A DNA stretch of 64,000 nucleotides from NCBI GenBank assembly GCA_002070375.1, contig MWDD01000001.1, forward strand, positions 81,425 to 145,424, in the 5' to 3' direction. Positions 42,144 through 50,876 of this stretch are shown here, piece by piece (the first letter of the stretch is position 1; every line of letters starts with the position of its first letter). The stretch comes from a bacterium ADurb.Bin157. Lineage in GTDB: Bacteria; Muiribacteriota; Ozemobacteria; Ozemobacterales; Ozemobacteraceae. The notes under the pieces are model-generated. The model saw only the letters and a list, made by a program, of their open reading frames with translations. It did no database searches and was not told where the DNA came from. Position numbers and translations under genes: made by a program.

Positions 42144-42830
42144 TCACCGTTTTAATGAATAAGATACGGCTTTATAGGTTATTATTACAGCCATTACCAA
42201 CCATACCGAACCTATAAGCCAACCGGGCAATAAAAACATTTCGCCCAGTCTTGCGGCATCTGATGCACCGACAGTTCTGTCTATCAAGTCTCCCTTTATA
42301 TCAATTATTGCGTAAAAGCAAGAAGATAGAGCTATAAAATTTAGAATTACATCACAAAGATAAGTAGTTGCATATTTGGGGATTAAATAGGTAATAAGAG
42401 CTAAAACAGAACAAATTACTATTCCCTCAAAGTTTCTCACCCAAAGAACAATAGAAATGATAAAGATAATAGAAAGCAAGTTCATCAATACCTTTTCTTG
42501 CTTATATCTAACATTAAGAATTAAAATTGCGCATCCCCATAAAAGGCTTCCAAGATAACCCGCCGATAATACTATCCAACGAATACCGCCGGCCGTGTAA
42601 CACAAACCGCCTTGATTAAAGCTCAACTCTATTCTTGCAATTTCGCCGCCGGTTAAAACTGCTGAAATGCCATGTGAAAGCTCATGAAAAAAAACTGTCA
42701 GATATTTAATAGGCAATAATAAGGGGGATTCCCAGAAATATATCGCAATTGCTAAAAGAACAAATGACCAAAACAGTCCAACAGAATTCGGCTCTTGTTT
42801 TTTCACATCTTTTTCAACTGTATTATACAT
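42144..42830 (-). CDS. M50B-like membrane metallopeptidase
   Basis: 228 residues, about six membrane segments. FFHELSHGISAVLTGG in an early helix provides the HExxH zinc motif of site-2-type peptidases and fits the M50B group. The downstream Asp (NFxGD-type) zinc ligand is not clear in the second half, so activity is uncertain. The ATG at 42830 has GGGGT upstream. Divergent from the caspase-like gene; the cyclase gene follows 14 bases after. Confidence 0.75.
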   Translation of the reverse strand: MYNTVEKDVKKQEPNSVGLFWSFVLLAIAIYFWESPLLLPIKYLTVFFHELSHGISAVLTGGEIARIELSFNQGGLCYTAGGIRWIVLSAGYLGSLLWGCAILILNVRYKQEKVLMNLLSIIFIISIVLWVRNFEGIVICSVLALITYLIPKYATTYLCDVILNFIALSSCFYAIIDIKGDLIDRTVGASDAARLGEMFLLPGWLIGSVWLVMAVIITYKAVSYSLKR

Positions 42831-42908
42831 AAGTTTTACCCCAATACTTAACCAACTGCTTTAATCTAATTCAAAACACTATCTATTTCAACAATATTTT
42901 TTTATGAT

Positions 42909-42935
42909 TAAAATAGGAAACACTTTTGCCGATTA
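42909..42935 (+). promoter_or_regulatory. Sigma-28-like promoter of the caspase-like gene
   Basis: TAAA (42909-42912), exactly 15 bases, GCCGATTA (42928-42935). Full -35 match and 7 of 8 in the -10. The predicted start lies only a few bases before ATG 42946, which has no Shine-Dalgarno, so the message would be nearly leaderless. Confidence 0.62.
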
Positions 42936-42945
42936 AGACAACATA

Positions 42946-43761
42946 ATGTCATATAAAAGATTTTACAGTATTAGCTCATTTATATGTTTGCTTCTCATAG
43001 CTCTTATATTAAACGGAGCGGCGGTGAGAAGAACTGTTCAGCGCACCACGAATGACACCTTGCCAATAGGCAGTCCAAACTATGAAGCAATGTTTAGCGA
43101 CGGTAAATTGCGTATAGCTATTTTTTGGGGATACGATCACCCGCGCGATACAATTATAGGCTCTCTGCCAATATTCACAACCTTAAACGGGAAAAAACTT
43201 TTTTATAAAGGTCTTCCTGTTACAATCGAAGTCGGTATGATTACACAGATAGACAAAAACCCAAAAAACATTTTTAAAATGGCCTTAGAAGACCCAACCG
43301 TTGATATTGTCATTTACTCCGGACACGCCAGATACGGCGGTGGAATGGCATTTTCGTCATTAAATGATATTTTCAAATGCGGAAACGGAGATTTTATAGA
43401 AGACAGACACAAAAAGCCCTATAAAATCATCAAAGCAACATCAGAAGATCTTGACTCAACAATATTTCCCAATAATTACAAAATTGTATTCTTGAATTGC
43501 TGTGATTCAGACGGGCATTTTAGAGAAAGCTGGAAAAGAAGATTCTTTGAATGCGGATCCCCTATTGAATTGTTAACAGTTGAATATCCTGTGTTCAATT
43601 TCTACGATCATAAAAGAGTTTTAAATCTTTTACAAAACATGTTAACTTTTGCAGACTGGAAAACTATAAAATCACACTATGACTCAGAAATTTACAAAAG
43701 AAGAAACAGACTAATAGTGGATTCGGCATATAAAAGCTCGGGCAAAAGAGTTAAGAAATAG
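42946..43761 (+). CDS. Exported caspase-like (clan CD) protein
   Basis: 271 residues. Signal peptide or anchor at 1-27. Two strand-turn motifs fit the caspase-hemoglobinase fold: DIVIYSGHARYGGG with His127 and KIVFLNCCDSDGHF with Cys185/Cys186, in the usual order (His before Cys) and spacing of about 58 residues. A strand around 54-62 (LRIAIFWGY) supplies the expected preceding beta element. Named family not recognised; caspase, CHAT, C25 and C11 groups all share this dyad pattern. The 3' end overlaps the convergent mnmG by 11 bases. Activity is inferred, not certain. Confidence 0.65.
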   Translation: MSYKRFYSISSFICLLLIALILNGAAVRRTVQRTTNDTLPIGSPNYEAMFSDGKLRIAIFWGYDHPRDTIIGSLPIFTTLNGKKLFYKGLPVTIEVGMITQIDKNPKNIFKMALEDPTVDIVIYSGHARYGGGMAFSSLNDIFKCGNGDFIEDRHKKPYKIIKATSEDLDSTIFPNNYKIVFLNCCDSDGHFRESWKRRFFECGSPIELLTVEYPVFNFYDHKRVLNLLQNMLTFADWKTIKSHYDSEIYKRRNRLIVDSAYKSSGKRVKK

Positions 43762-45643
43762 AGTCGGCGCGCGCAGATTTGTGATGTTGTTTTTTCACCG
43801 ACATTATTATTAATGCCAAATCAGAAGCTCTAACACCGGGAATATTAGCTAGCTCGCCCACAGTCTTAGGGCGCACTCCAAGAATTTTGATTTTCGCCTC
43901 ATGACTTACTGCCACAGGAAGATTATCAAAAAAACTGTCATCGAGCGGTATTTCCTTCATCGACTCTTGCAAATCAAACTCTTTTTGCTGTTGAACAAGA
44001 TAGCCGGCATATTTTATTCTAGCCTCGACCTCCAGAGCAGCAAGTTTATCTAGATCATTTATTTCCGGAATTTGATTTACAAATTGTTTTAATTCAACAT
44101 CCGATCTTTTAAGAATTTGAGCCAGAGATACTGAAGAAGATGGCTTGGGAACAGCGAACTCAGGAAAAACGTCTTCAAGTTTATTGGGAGTAAGAGTATA
44201 AGACTCAAGTTTTTTTTCTATAGTCGACATACAATTTTCGCGTTGCCTTATTTTTTCTGCTTTTTGCAAAGACAAAACGCCTCTCTCAAAGCCGATTTCA
44301 GACAGTCTTGACTCTGCATTCGTCATTCTCAAGTTTAAACGAAACGGAGACCTTGATGTGAATACCCGATAAGGCTCAGTTATACCGAGAGTTGTGATAT
44401 CTCTGATCAATAATCCGGTATAAGAAGTTTCTGCGTCGAGTAAAAGCGGAGGCTTTCCTTTAATTACGGCAGCGGCATTTATCCCTGCCACAAGCCCTTG
44501 AGCGGCAGCCTCTTCATACCCTGATGTTCCATTTATTTGTCCGGCCAAAAAGAGATTCTTTATTGATTTAGACATAAGAGTCGGGTGCAAATCAATCGGA
44601 TCTACAATATCGTATTCAATTGCATATCCCGGCCTGGTTATTTGTGCGTTTTCCAACCCCAAAATTGTTTGCACGTAGGCCTCTTGAACGTCTTCCGGTA
44701 AGCTTGTAGAAAGACCTTGCAGATAGATTTCGCTACTGTAATACCCTTCAGGTTCTAAGAATACCTTATGACAGTCTTTATCCGGAAATTTGCTAAGTTT
44801 GTCTTCAATAGACGGGCAGTATCTTACTCCGGTGCCTTTGATTATCCCTGACATCATTGCAGAACGCCCAAAATTTTCTTTAATTATTCTGTGAGTTTCT
44901 TTATTAGTATGTGTTATATAACAAGGCCGGGTTTCAAAAAGAGAAGGCTCTGACCAAAGCGAAAAAGGTGCAGTTTCATCGTCGTTATCTTGACGTTCTA
45001 ATCCGGTAAAATTTATACTCGAAACATTTACTCGGGGCGGAGTACCGGTCTTAAATCTTGCTATAGGCAATCCAAGCTTCACCAAAGACTCGCCAAGATG
45101 ATCTGCCGCAGGCTCACCGGCTCTTCCGGAAGAGAAGTTCGTGGTGCCGATATGGATTTTTCCACGCAAAAAGGTTCCGGCTGTAATAACTACAACAGGC
45201 GCAAACCAAGTTTCTCCCGAGATAATTTTAACTCCCGCAATATTACCGTTTTCAAAATGCAAATCAGTAACCATCGCTTGCAATACATAAAGACTAGGTT
45301 TAGTAAAAAGAGATTTCATCATTCTACGACTATAAGCCTCTTTGTCTGACTGAAATCTATTAGCTTGAACCGCGATTCCCTTTCGGGTATTTAGACGTCT
45401 CCTTTGAATGCTGGTTTCATCAGCAATTACACCCATCTCACCGCCTAACGCATCGATTTCTCTCACCAATTGTCCCTTCCCCTGGCCTCCTATGCTTGGA
45501 TTACAAGGCAAAGCTGCAATTGTTTCTAATGTTATGGTGAACAAAAGAGTCTTAAGACCGCTTCCTGCGGATGCTAGGGCTGCTTCGCAACCTGCATGGC
45601 CTGCCCCTACGACAATTACATCAAATTCTTTATTGTTCTTCAC
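43751..45643 (-). CDS. mnmG: tRNA uridine-5-carboxymethylaminomethyl synthesis protein MnmG, paralogue 1
   Basis: 630 residues, GTG start. FAD- and NADH-binding partner of MnmE in making the wobble-uridine cmnm5 modification. The FAD loop VVGAGHAGCEAA, the Cys in LPCNPSIGGQGKG, FKTGTPPRV, RYCPSIEDK (second Cys) and GTSGYEEAAAQG are standard. The TEPYRVFTSR segment is normal but the next stretch reads SPFRLNLRMTN where most MnmG proteins read AEYRLLLREDN. It is the last gene of the leftward block, 6 bases after the HEAT gene. Compare paralogue 2 at 47589. Confidence 0.9.
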   Translation of the reverse strand: MKNNKEFDVIVVGAGHAGCEAALASAGSGLKTLLFTITLETIAALPCNPSIGGQGKGQLVREIDALGGEMGVIADETSIQRRRLNTRKGIAVQANRFQSDKEAYSRRMMKSLFTKPSLYVLQAMVTDLHFENGNIAGVKIISGETWFAPVVVITAGTFLRGKIHIGTTNFSSGRAGEPAADHLGESLVKLGLPIARFKTGTPPRVNVSSINFTGLERQDNDDETAPFSLWSEPSLFETRPCYITHTNKETHRIIKENFGRSAMMSGIIKGTGVRYCPSIEDKLSKFPDKDCHKVFLEPEGYYSSEIYLQGLSTSLPEDVQEAYVQTILGLENAQITRPGYAIEYDIVDPIDLHPTLMSKSIKNLFLAGQINGTSGYEEAAAQGLVAGINAAAVIKGKPPLLLDAETSYTGLLIRDITTLGITEPYRVFTSRSPFRLNLRMTNAESRLSEIGFERGVLSLQKAEKIRQRENCMSTIEKKLESYTLTPNKLEDVFPEFAVPKPSSSVSLAQILKRSDVELKQFVNQIPEINDLDKLAALEVEARIKYAGYLVQQQKEFDLQESMKEIPLDDSFFDNLPVAVSHEAKIKILGVRPKTVGELANIPGVRASDLALIIMSVKKQHHKSARADSIS

Positions 45644-45649
45644 GTTTTA

Positions 45650-47599
45650 TTAGCCTAATGACAATGTTTTTTCAACCAACGAACGAATAATTTCATTGGG
45701 GTCCGAGACGTATTTTACAAGCAAATCTCTTGCTTCCGGCGTTCGCTTTCGCGACAATATTCTTATTGCGGCTATTTTTATGCCTTCGTCACCAATTGTC
45801 AAAGCTTTCTTAATTAAAATCATTTGATCTTTGCCCATGACAAAAGCAATGTCTCTAACTGCCGAATTCATCTCGCTCAAATCATTTGAACACAACCGCT
45901 TAAAGATTTCGGCAGATCTGGGCTTTTCAAAGCCGGAAAGCTCGTTATTAGGCTGTTCTACATTCGAAACGACCGTATTTAAAGTATTCGGAGCGTCTGA
46001 AACTAGGTTTTGCGGAATAGGCGCACGAGGAATGGAGGGCGATGTTGGATTTATAGAGGGAAAAGTCGGCGCTGAAGGCAAAACCGAAGGCATCGGCGAT
46101 GGCACAGTCGGTGCTGAAGGCAAAACCGAAGGCTTCGGCGATGGCACAGTCGGCGCTGAAGGCAAAACCGAAGGGGCAGAAGGGACAGGAGAAGCCGGGT
46201 TAATGAAATTATCAGGATACTTGTTTTCAGACTTTATTGGCACATCCTTTAACTTTTCACACAAAGAATATGCAACTTGAGCAACAACCGGATCAGGGTC
46301 TTTACATGCAGCATTTAAAACCTGGCGGGCCGTGCTGTTGTTAATATTACTTAAAGCTTTAAGCACGCTAAGGCGAATTCCTTGATTAGGGTCTTTTAGT
46401 GCTGCTTTCAACAATGTCAACGATGCTTGATCGCCTATTTCACCCAGAGCAAAAATAACACTGTCTCTTAACCAAACTTCTTGGGATACTAACATTGCCT
46501 TAAGTGTTTCAAAAGCTTGTTTAAAACCATTTTTAACTAAATATTTAGCAGCATTAACTTTGACACGATTTTCAGTATCGCTTAAAAGAGTCGCAATATT
46601 TCTTTCACAGCCTCTTATCTTTTGCTCTTCAATAACTTCGACAGTATTCGCACGAACTCGCGGGTCTTCGTCTTTCAAACACTTAGCTAATGTGTTTAAA
46701 CCTTTTTCCCCTACACTTCTAGCATAAGCTTTGACCAAACCTGATTTAACAATCACATCTTTCTCGTTGAGCAATATTTGTTCTAATAATTCACTATTTA
46801 AGGGCACTTGAGAATCCAGAATAATTTTTAACATAAGAAATCGACGTTGAGAAGATTGAGAGTTATCAGACATCAACTTCAAAATATGAGGTACAACCCT
46901 GTTGTCTTTTACATTTATCAAAGCCTGCAAGGCTGTTAAAGCGACTTCTTCTATTGGAAAAACAACCAAAGCCACAAGATGCTGTAAGTAACCTGACGGT
47001 CGACCGGTTTGTAATTTTTTGATGTAATCCAATAAAAATATAACATCATTAATCTTTTTAATATCAGGCAAAGAAGGGTCTAAAGGCTCATTAAAAAGGC
47101 TTTCGCAGTCATCATTCACTAAAAAAGGATTGGCTGATTCAACAAATTCAGGTTCAGCCTGAGTTGGAATAGCGGGCGGAATCTGAGGAGAGGGAAAATC
47201 AGGCTGAATAAGGGGTGGAACCGATGGAGTGCCCAAAGCAGACGGAATAACAGGTGGAACCGATGGAGTGCCCAAAGCAGACGGAATAACAGGTGGAACC
47301 GATGGAGCGATCAAAGTAGCCGGAGTTGGGTCTGTGGTTGGAATCGGAGGGAGCGTAAAAGGGGCTGAAGACACTGATGCAGGTGGCGTTTCGCCGCCTT
47401 TCAATCTTGTTATAGCAGCTAAAGCCGCTATTCTTACTTTTTCATCAGTATCATTTAGTGCGACCTCAATATGTTGTATCTTTTCTTCGGCCGGCATAAC
47501 AGGAAAGTTTTCTAGCTGCTCTACCGATCTGATTCTGACTTCGGAGGATATAGATCGAAGATTTTGAATCAGTAATTCCTGTCTTTTTTTATTTAACAT
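45650..47599 (-). CDS. HEAT-repeat protein with two proline-rich linkers
   Basis: 649 residues. HEAT-type helical repeats occupy about 5-70, 160-440 and 555-649 (for example VRIAALAAITRLKG, SVIFALGEIGDQASLTLLKAAL). Two Pro/Ser/Val/Thr-rich linkers (about 75-150 and 450-540) are built from near-perfect DNA tandem repeats. No signal peptide or enzyme motif; a cytoplasmic scaffold is likely. It overlaps mnmG paralogue 2 by 11 bases and is followed 6 bases later by paralogue 1, so the three are probably made together. A link to MnmE/MnmG is suggested by position only. Confidence 0.82.
   Translation of the reverse strand: MLNKKRQELLIQNLRSISSEVRIRSVEQLENFPVMPAEEKIQHIEVALNDTDEKVRIAALAAITRLKGGETPPASVSSAPFTLPPIPTTDPTPATLIAPSVPPVIPSALGTPSVPPVIPSALGTPSVPPLIQPDFPSPQIPPAIPTQAEPEFVESANPFLVNDDCESLFNEPLDPSLPDIKKINDVIFLLDYIKKLQTGRPSGYLQHLVALVVFPIEEVALTALQALINVKDNRVVPHILKLMSDNSQSSQRRFLMLKIILDSQVPLNSELLEQILLNEKDVIVKSGLVKAYARSVGEKGLNTLAKCLKDEDPRVRANTVEVIEEQKIRGCERNIATLLSDTENRVKVNAAKYLVKNGFKQAFETLKAMLVSQEVWLRDSVIFALGEIGDQASLTLLKAALKDPNQGIRLSVLKALSNINNSTARQVLNAACKDPDPVVAQVAYSLCEKLKDVPIKSENKYPDNFINPASPVPSAPSVLPSAPTVPSPKPSVLPSAPTVPSPMPSVLPSAPTFPSINPTSPSIPRAPIPQNLVSDAPNTLNTVVSNVEQPNNELSGFEKPRSAEIFKRLCSNDLSEMNSAVRDIAFVMGKDQMILIKKALTIGDEGIKIAAIRILSRKRTPEARDLLVKYVSDPNEIIRSLVEKTLSLG
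46065..46174. repeat. 42-base tandem repeat in the HEAT gene, about 2.6 copies
   Basis: Copies begin at 46065, 46107 and 46149 (the last partial), with single-base differences. The unit is 14 codons, so copy-number change keeps the frame. It encodes the Pro/Ser/Ala/Val-rich second linker. Confidence 0.9.
47214..47310. repeat. 39-base tandem repeat in the HEAT gene, about 2.4 copies
   Basis: Copies begin at 47214, 47253 and 47292 (partial) and are virtually identical. The unit is 13 codons (PSALGTPSVPPVI read leftward) and keeps the frame. It makes the first Pro-rich linker. Confidence 0.92.
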
Positions 47600-49490
47600 C
47601 TTCTTCTCCGTTTAACGAATTAGCATGCATCTTCTGACTATAAACAGCTAAAATCAATGCTAAGTCAGTTTTACTGACAGCTCCTTTTTTCACAGCTTGC
47701 GCAAGATCATCATATTTATCTGATTTTATCACTAATTTTGTTTCTTGTGACAAAATTTCCAGTTTTAAATCAAAAAAAGAAATAGGCAATCTTATTTTTT
47801 CCAAAAATTGAGTTTGAACAATTTTTTCTTTTTCACGCTCTGCATAACCTTTATATTTTATATCAGTTTCCAGAGAATAAATTTCATCAGAGTCGGTTAG
47901 CACCTTAGTCTCTTCGAGGAGATCCATCAACTGATTATAACCTAAGCCGGGTCTTTGCAAAAGTTCTATGCAACTGACTCTTTTCTTTAAGTCACCGGTA
48001 TTAAGCTTTTGCAACATCTCGCGATTTTCTGTTTTTGGCAACAAACTTAAATCTGACATTCTGACTATTTCATTTTCAATTCTGTTTTTCCAGGCCAGTA
48101 TTTTTTCATATCTGCTCTGCGAAACCAATCCAATATCATAACCGTCTTTAATAAGTCTTCTTTCAGCAGAATCGTCTCTCAGAGTCAATCTGAACTCAGC
48201 ATGCCCCGGAGTTATTCGGTATGGCTCCGGCCTGTCCCAAATTGAAAGATCATCAACCAAAACTCCAATATAACTTTGAGTTCTTGATGGCCAGTACGGA
48301 GCTTTATTCTTCAAAGCAAGAACAGCATTGATTCCGGCAATGAGACCTTGCGCCGCAGCTTCTTCGTAACCTGAAGTTCCGTTAAGTTGCCCCGCTGTGT
48401 AGAGTCCCTTAACTATTCGGCTTTCCATTGTTTTTCTGAATTGTCCGGGAGAAAGAGCATCGTATTCAATGGCATAACCGTATCGAAGTATAACAGCATT
48501 TTCAAGACCGGCAACACTTGACAAAATATCTTCTTGAGCAAGCGGGGGCATTGCTGTTGTTAAGCCCTGCAAATATAACTCTCTCGAATCTCGCCCTTCG
48601 GGTTCAATAAATATTTGGTGAGTAATCATATCCGGAAATTTCAAAATTTTTCTGTCAATAGAGGGACAATGTTTAGGGCCCTCATCAGTTATATTTTCCA
48701 GCACTAGGGGACTGTTTGGCAGATGTCTTTTAACGGCTTCAACAGATCTTTCGTCTGTAAAGGTTAAAAAGCAAGATATTTGATTCTCATATCTTCTTAA
48801 TCTGTCTTCCCAGGTAAAACCTCCGGAGTCAATATCACCCGGTAATTCTCGAAGCTTTTCAAATCGCACGGAAGTGTCTAATACCCTTGGTGGCGTTGCT
48901 GTCTGAAGCCTTCTGACATTTATACCATTTTTTATAAAAGAGTCTGATAAACCCGTTGCCGCGCTTTGATTATGTGGGCCGCCGCTCCAAGAAGATTTAC
49001 CGAGAATAATCTTTGCATTCAAATATGTACCCGAAGTAACAATAAGTTTTTCACAGGTAAAAATTAAACCTGTTTCAAGCATTATCCCCTTTATAATGCC
49101 GTTTTCAACAAGAAGTTCAGTAACATGCCCCTGTCGCAATACTAAGTTAGGAGTTTTAAACAGTGTCTCAATCATCCTTTGTCTGTATAAATACTTATCG
49201 GCTTGAGCTCTTCTTGATCTGACAGCAGGCCCCTTTGAAGTATTAAGCCACTTCATTTGCAAACAAGTTTCATCGATACAAGAAGCCATCTCCCCGCCAA
49301 GCACACCGATTTCTCTCACTAAATGACCTTTACCCGGCCCTCCGATGCTTGGATTACATGGCATTAAAGCTATTGTTGAAATATTTAAAGTGACAAGCAA
49401 TGTATCTGCACCAAGCCGTGCAGATGCTAAAGCTGCTTCACACCCTGCATGACCACCGCCAACAACAATGACCGAAAAATGTTTATTCAT
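47589..49490 (-). CDS. MnmG-family protein, paralogue 2
   Basis: 633 residues, directly after mnmE (9-base gap), the usual mnmG position. FAD loop VVGGGHAGCEAA, MPCNPSIGGPGKG, KHCPSIDRK and GTSGYEEAAAQG are kept, including both conserved Cys. But FKTGTPPR is changed to LQTATPPRV, and the FTSR segment reads ITPGH, while the following AEFRLTLRDD is close to normal. This is the reverse of the changes in paralogue 1. Both genes are full length. Either may be the true MnmE partner, or the two may form a heterodimer; sequence alone does not decide. Confidence 0.87.
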   Translation of the reverse strand: MNKHFSVIVVGGGHAGCEAALASARLGADTLLVTLNISTIALMPCNPSIGGPGKGHLVREIGVLGGEMASCIDETCLQMKWLNTSKGPAVRSRRAQADKYLYRQRMIETLFKTPNLVLRQGHVTELLVENGIIKGIMLETGLIFTCEKLIVTSGTYLNAKIILGKSSWSGGPHNQSAATGLSDSFIKNGINVRRLQTATPPRVLDTSVRFEKLRELPGDIDSGGFTWEDRLRRYENQISCFLTFTDERSVEAVKRHLPNSPLVLENITDEGPKHCPSIDRKILKFPDMITHQIFIEPEGRDSRELYLQGLTTAMPPLAQEDILSSVAGLENAVILRYGYAIEYDALSPGQFRKTMESRIVKGLYTAGQLNGTSGYEEAAAQGLIAGINAVLALKNKAPYWPSRTQSYIGVLVDDLSIWDRPEPYRITPGHAEFRLTLRDDSAERRLIKDGYDIGLVSQSRYEKILAWKNRIENEIVRMSDLSLLPKTENREMLQKLNTGDLKKRVSCIELLQRPGLGYNQLMDLLEETKVLTDSDEIYSLETDIKYKGYAEREKEKIVQTQFLEKIRLPISFFDLKLEILSQETKLVIKSDKYDDLAQAVKKGAVSKTDLALILAVYSQKMHANSLNGEEDVK

Positions 49491-49499
49491 AACTAAAAA

Positions 49500-50876
49500 T
49501 TATTTTCCAATGCAAAAACGTTCAAAAATTAAATCAAGAGTGTTCATATCAACCGTTTCGCCATTTACTCTTCCTAATTCTCTTACAGTTTCCTCCATAT
49601 CTATTGCAAGCATATCTTGATAATTTTTACCGATTCCTTCAACAGCACGTTCCAGTGCAGATACGGCTTTATCAAGTGCAGCTGCTTGCTGAGCACCCAA
49701 CAAAACCATTTCATCAAAATTAGCCATTCCGTCACTTTTAAAAATATCTGTTAATGCTGCAAAAACCTCGACTAATCCGGTTCCTTCTTTGCATGAAAGG
49801 TTAACAGTTTTAAAACCCTCAAATAGTTTCCTGCTGATTTTTTGAGGTAAATCTGTTTTATTGCAAATTAGTAAAACATTTTTATTTAGATTTTTTAAGT
49901 TATCTATGATTAGCTTGTCTTCTTCCGTTTCAATAACAGAACCATCAAAAACTCCGATAACGGCATAAGCATCTTCAACAGCTTTTAAGGTTCTCTCAAT
50001 TCCAATTGCTTCAACTTTGTCACCGGGCTTTCGCATACCTGCGGTGTCAATAATCTTAACCGGAATCGAAGCTATCAAAATGCTTTCTTCAAGGGTATCT
50101 CTTGTTGTTCCGGGAATATCTGTTACAATTGCCCTGTCTCTTCCCAAAATGCAGTTCATTAAACTGGATTTTCCTGAATTCGGTTTTCCCAGTAACGCCA
50201 CCTTTAAGCCCTCTGAAACAAGAGAACCATTTTTTGCATTATCAAGAAAGATGTACAATTCATTCAATATTTTTCTGAGTTCTCTGCCAACTTGGTATTC
50301 ATCTATTGACTCAATTGCATCCTCAGGAAAATTTAAACTTGCTTCAAGTTGAACAAGATGTTTGAGAATTTTTTCTCTGATTTCAGCAACAAACTTAGAC
50401 GGTAACCCGTCTAACTGATTTAAAGCCATTGTAGCTTGAGTAGTCGTGTTTGCGGCCAATAATTGTGAAATGGCCTCTACTTCGAGTAAGTCCATTTTTC
50501 CGTTTAAAAAGGCTCTCTTAGTGAATTCACCCGCTTCTGCCGCTCTTGCCCCGTTTGTTATAAGAAGCTGCATTATTCTGCTTACTACAACCGGATTTCC
50601 ATGCGCTCCGATTTCAGCGATATCTTCACCTGTATAAGAATTTGGTGAAAGATAGGTCGTAACAATTACCTCATCAATCACCTGTTGTGCTATAGGGTCG
50701 ACAATTTTTCCAAAAAAAGCAGAATAAGGAAGGGGGAAAGTTTTTTTCCCCCCCCTAACAAATATTTTGCCGAGTATTGCGAAGGTATTTGGCCCCGATA
50801 CTCTTATAATGCTAATTGCAGCTCGTCCCTGTGCTGTAGAAACAGCAGCAATCGTATCAATTTTTGGCTTATACAT
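49500..50876 (-). CDS. mnmE: tRNA modification GTPase MnmE
   Basis: 458 residues. N-terminal formyl-THF-binding domain, helical domain interrupted by a G domain: GKPNSGKSS (P-loop), DIPGTTRDT, DTAGMR, NKTDL. The C-terminal FCIGK with its functional Cys is present. It overlaps jag by 8 bases. Codons 31-37 contain a run of eight G's then seven A's (50741-50755 on the plus strand), a slippage-prone stretch, but the frame is intact. Confidence 0.95.
   Translation of the reverse strand: MYKPKIDTIAAVSTAQGRAAISIIRVSGPNTFAILGKIFVRGGKKTFPLPYSAFFGKIVDPIAQQVIDEVIVTTYLSPNSYTGEDIAEIGAHGNPVVVSRIMQLLITNGARAAEAGEFTKRAFLNGKMDLLEVEAISQLLAANTTTQATMALNQLDGLPSKFVAEIREKILKHLVQLEASLNFPEDAIESIDEYQVGRELRKILNELYIFLDNAKNGSLVSEGLKVALLGKPNSGKSSLMNCILGRDRAIVTDIPGTTRDTLEESILIASIPVKIIDTAGMRKPGDKVEAIGIERTLKAVEDAYAVIGVFDGSVIETEEDKLIIDNLKNLNKNVLLICNKTDLPQKISRKLFEGFKTVNLSCKEGTGLVEVFAALTDIFKSDGMANFDEMVLLGAQQAAALDKAVSALERAVEGIGKNYQDMLAIDMEETVRELGRVNGETVDMNTLDLIFERFCIGK

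Noticed and set aside
46065-47310. Short direct repeats that could suggest a CRISPR array
   Set aside because: The repeats are contiguous with no spacers, are multiples of three and lie inside a coding frame; they are protein linker repeats.
45831-47567. Long plus-strand frames opposite the HEAT gene, rich in Gly and Ser
   Set aside because: They lie over the proline-rich tandem repeats, where the complement of Pro codons gives Gly codons without stops. They lack ribosome-binding sites and the minus-strand gene is clearly coding.
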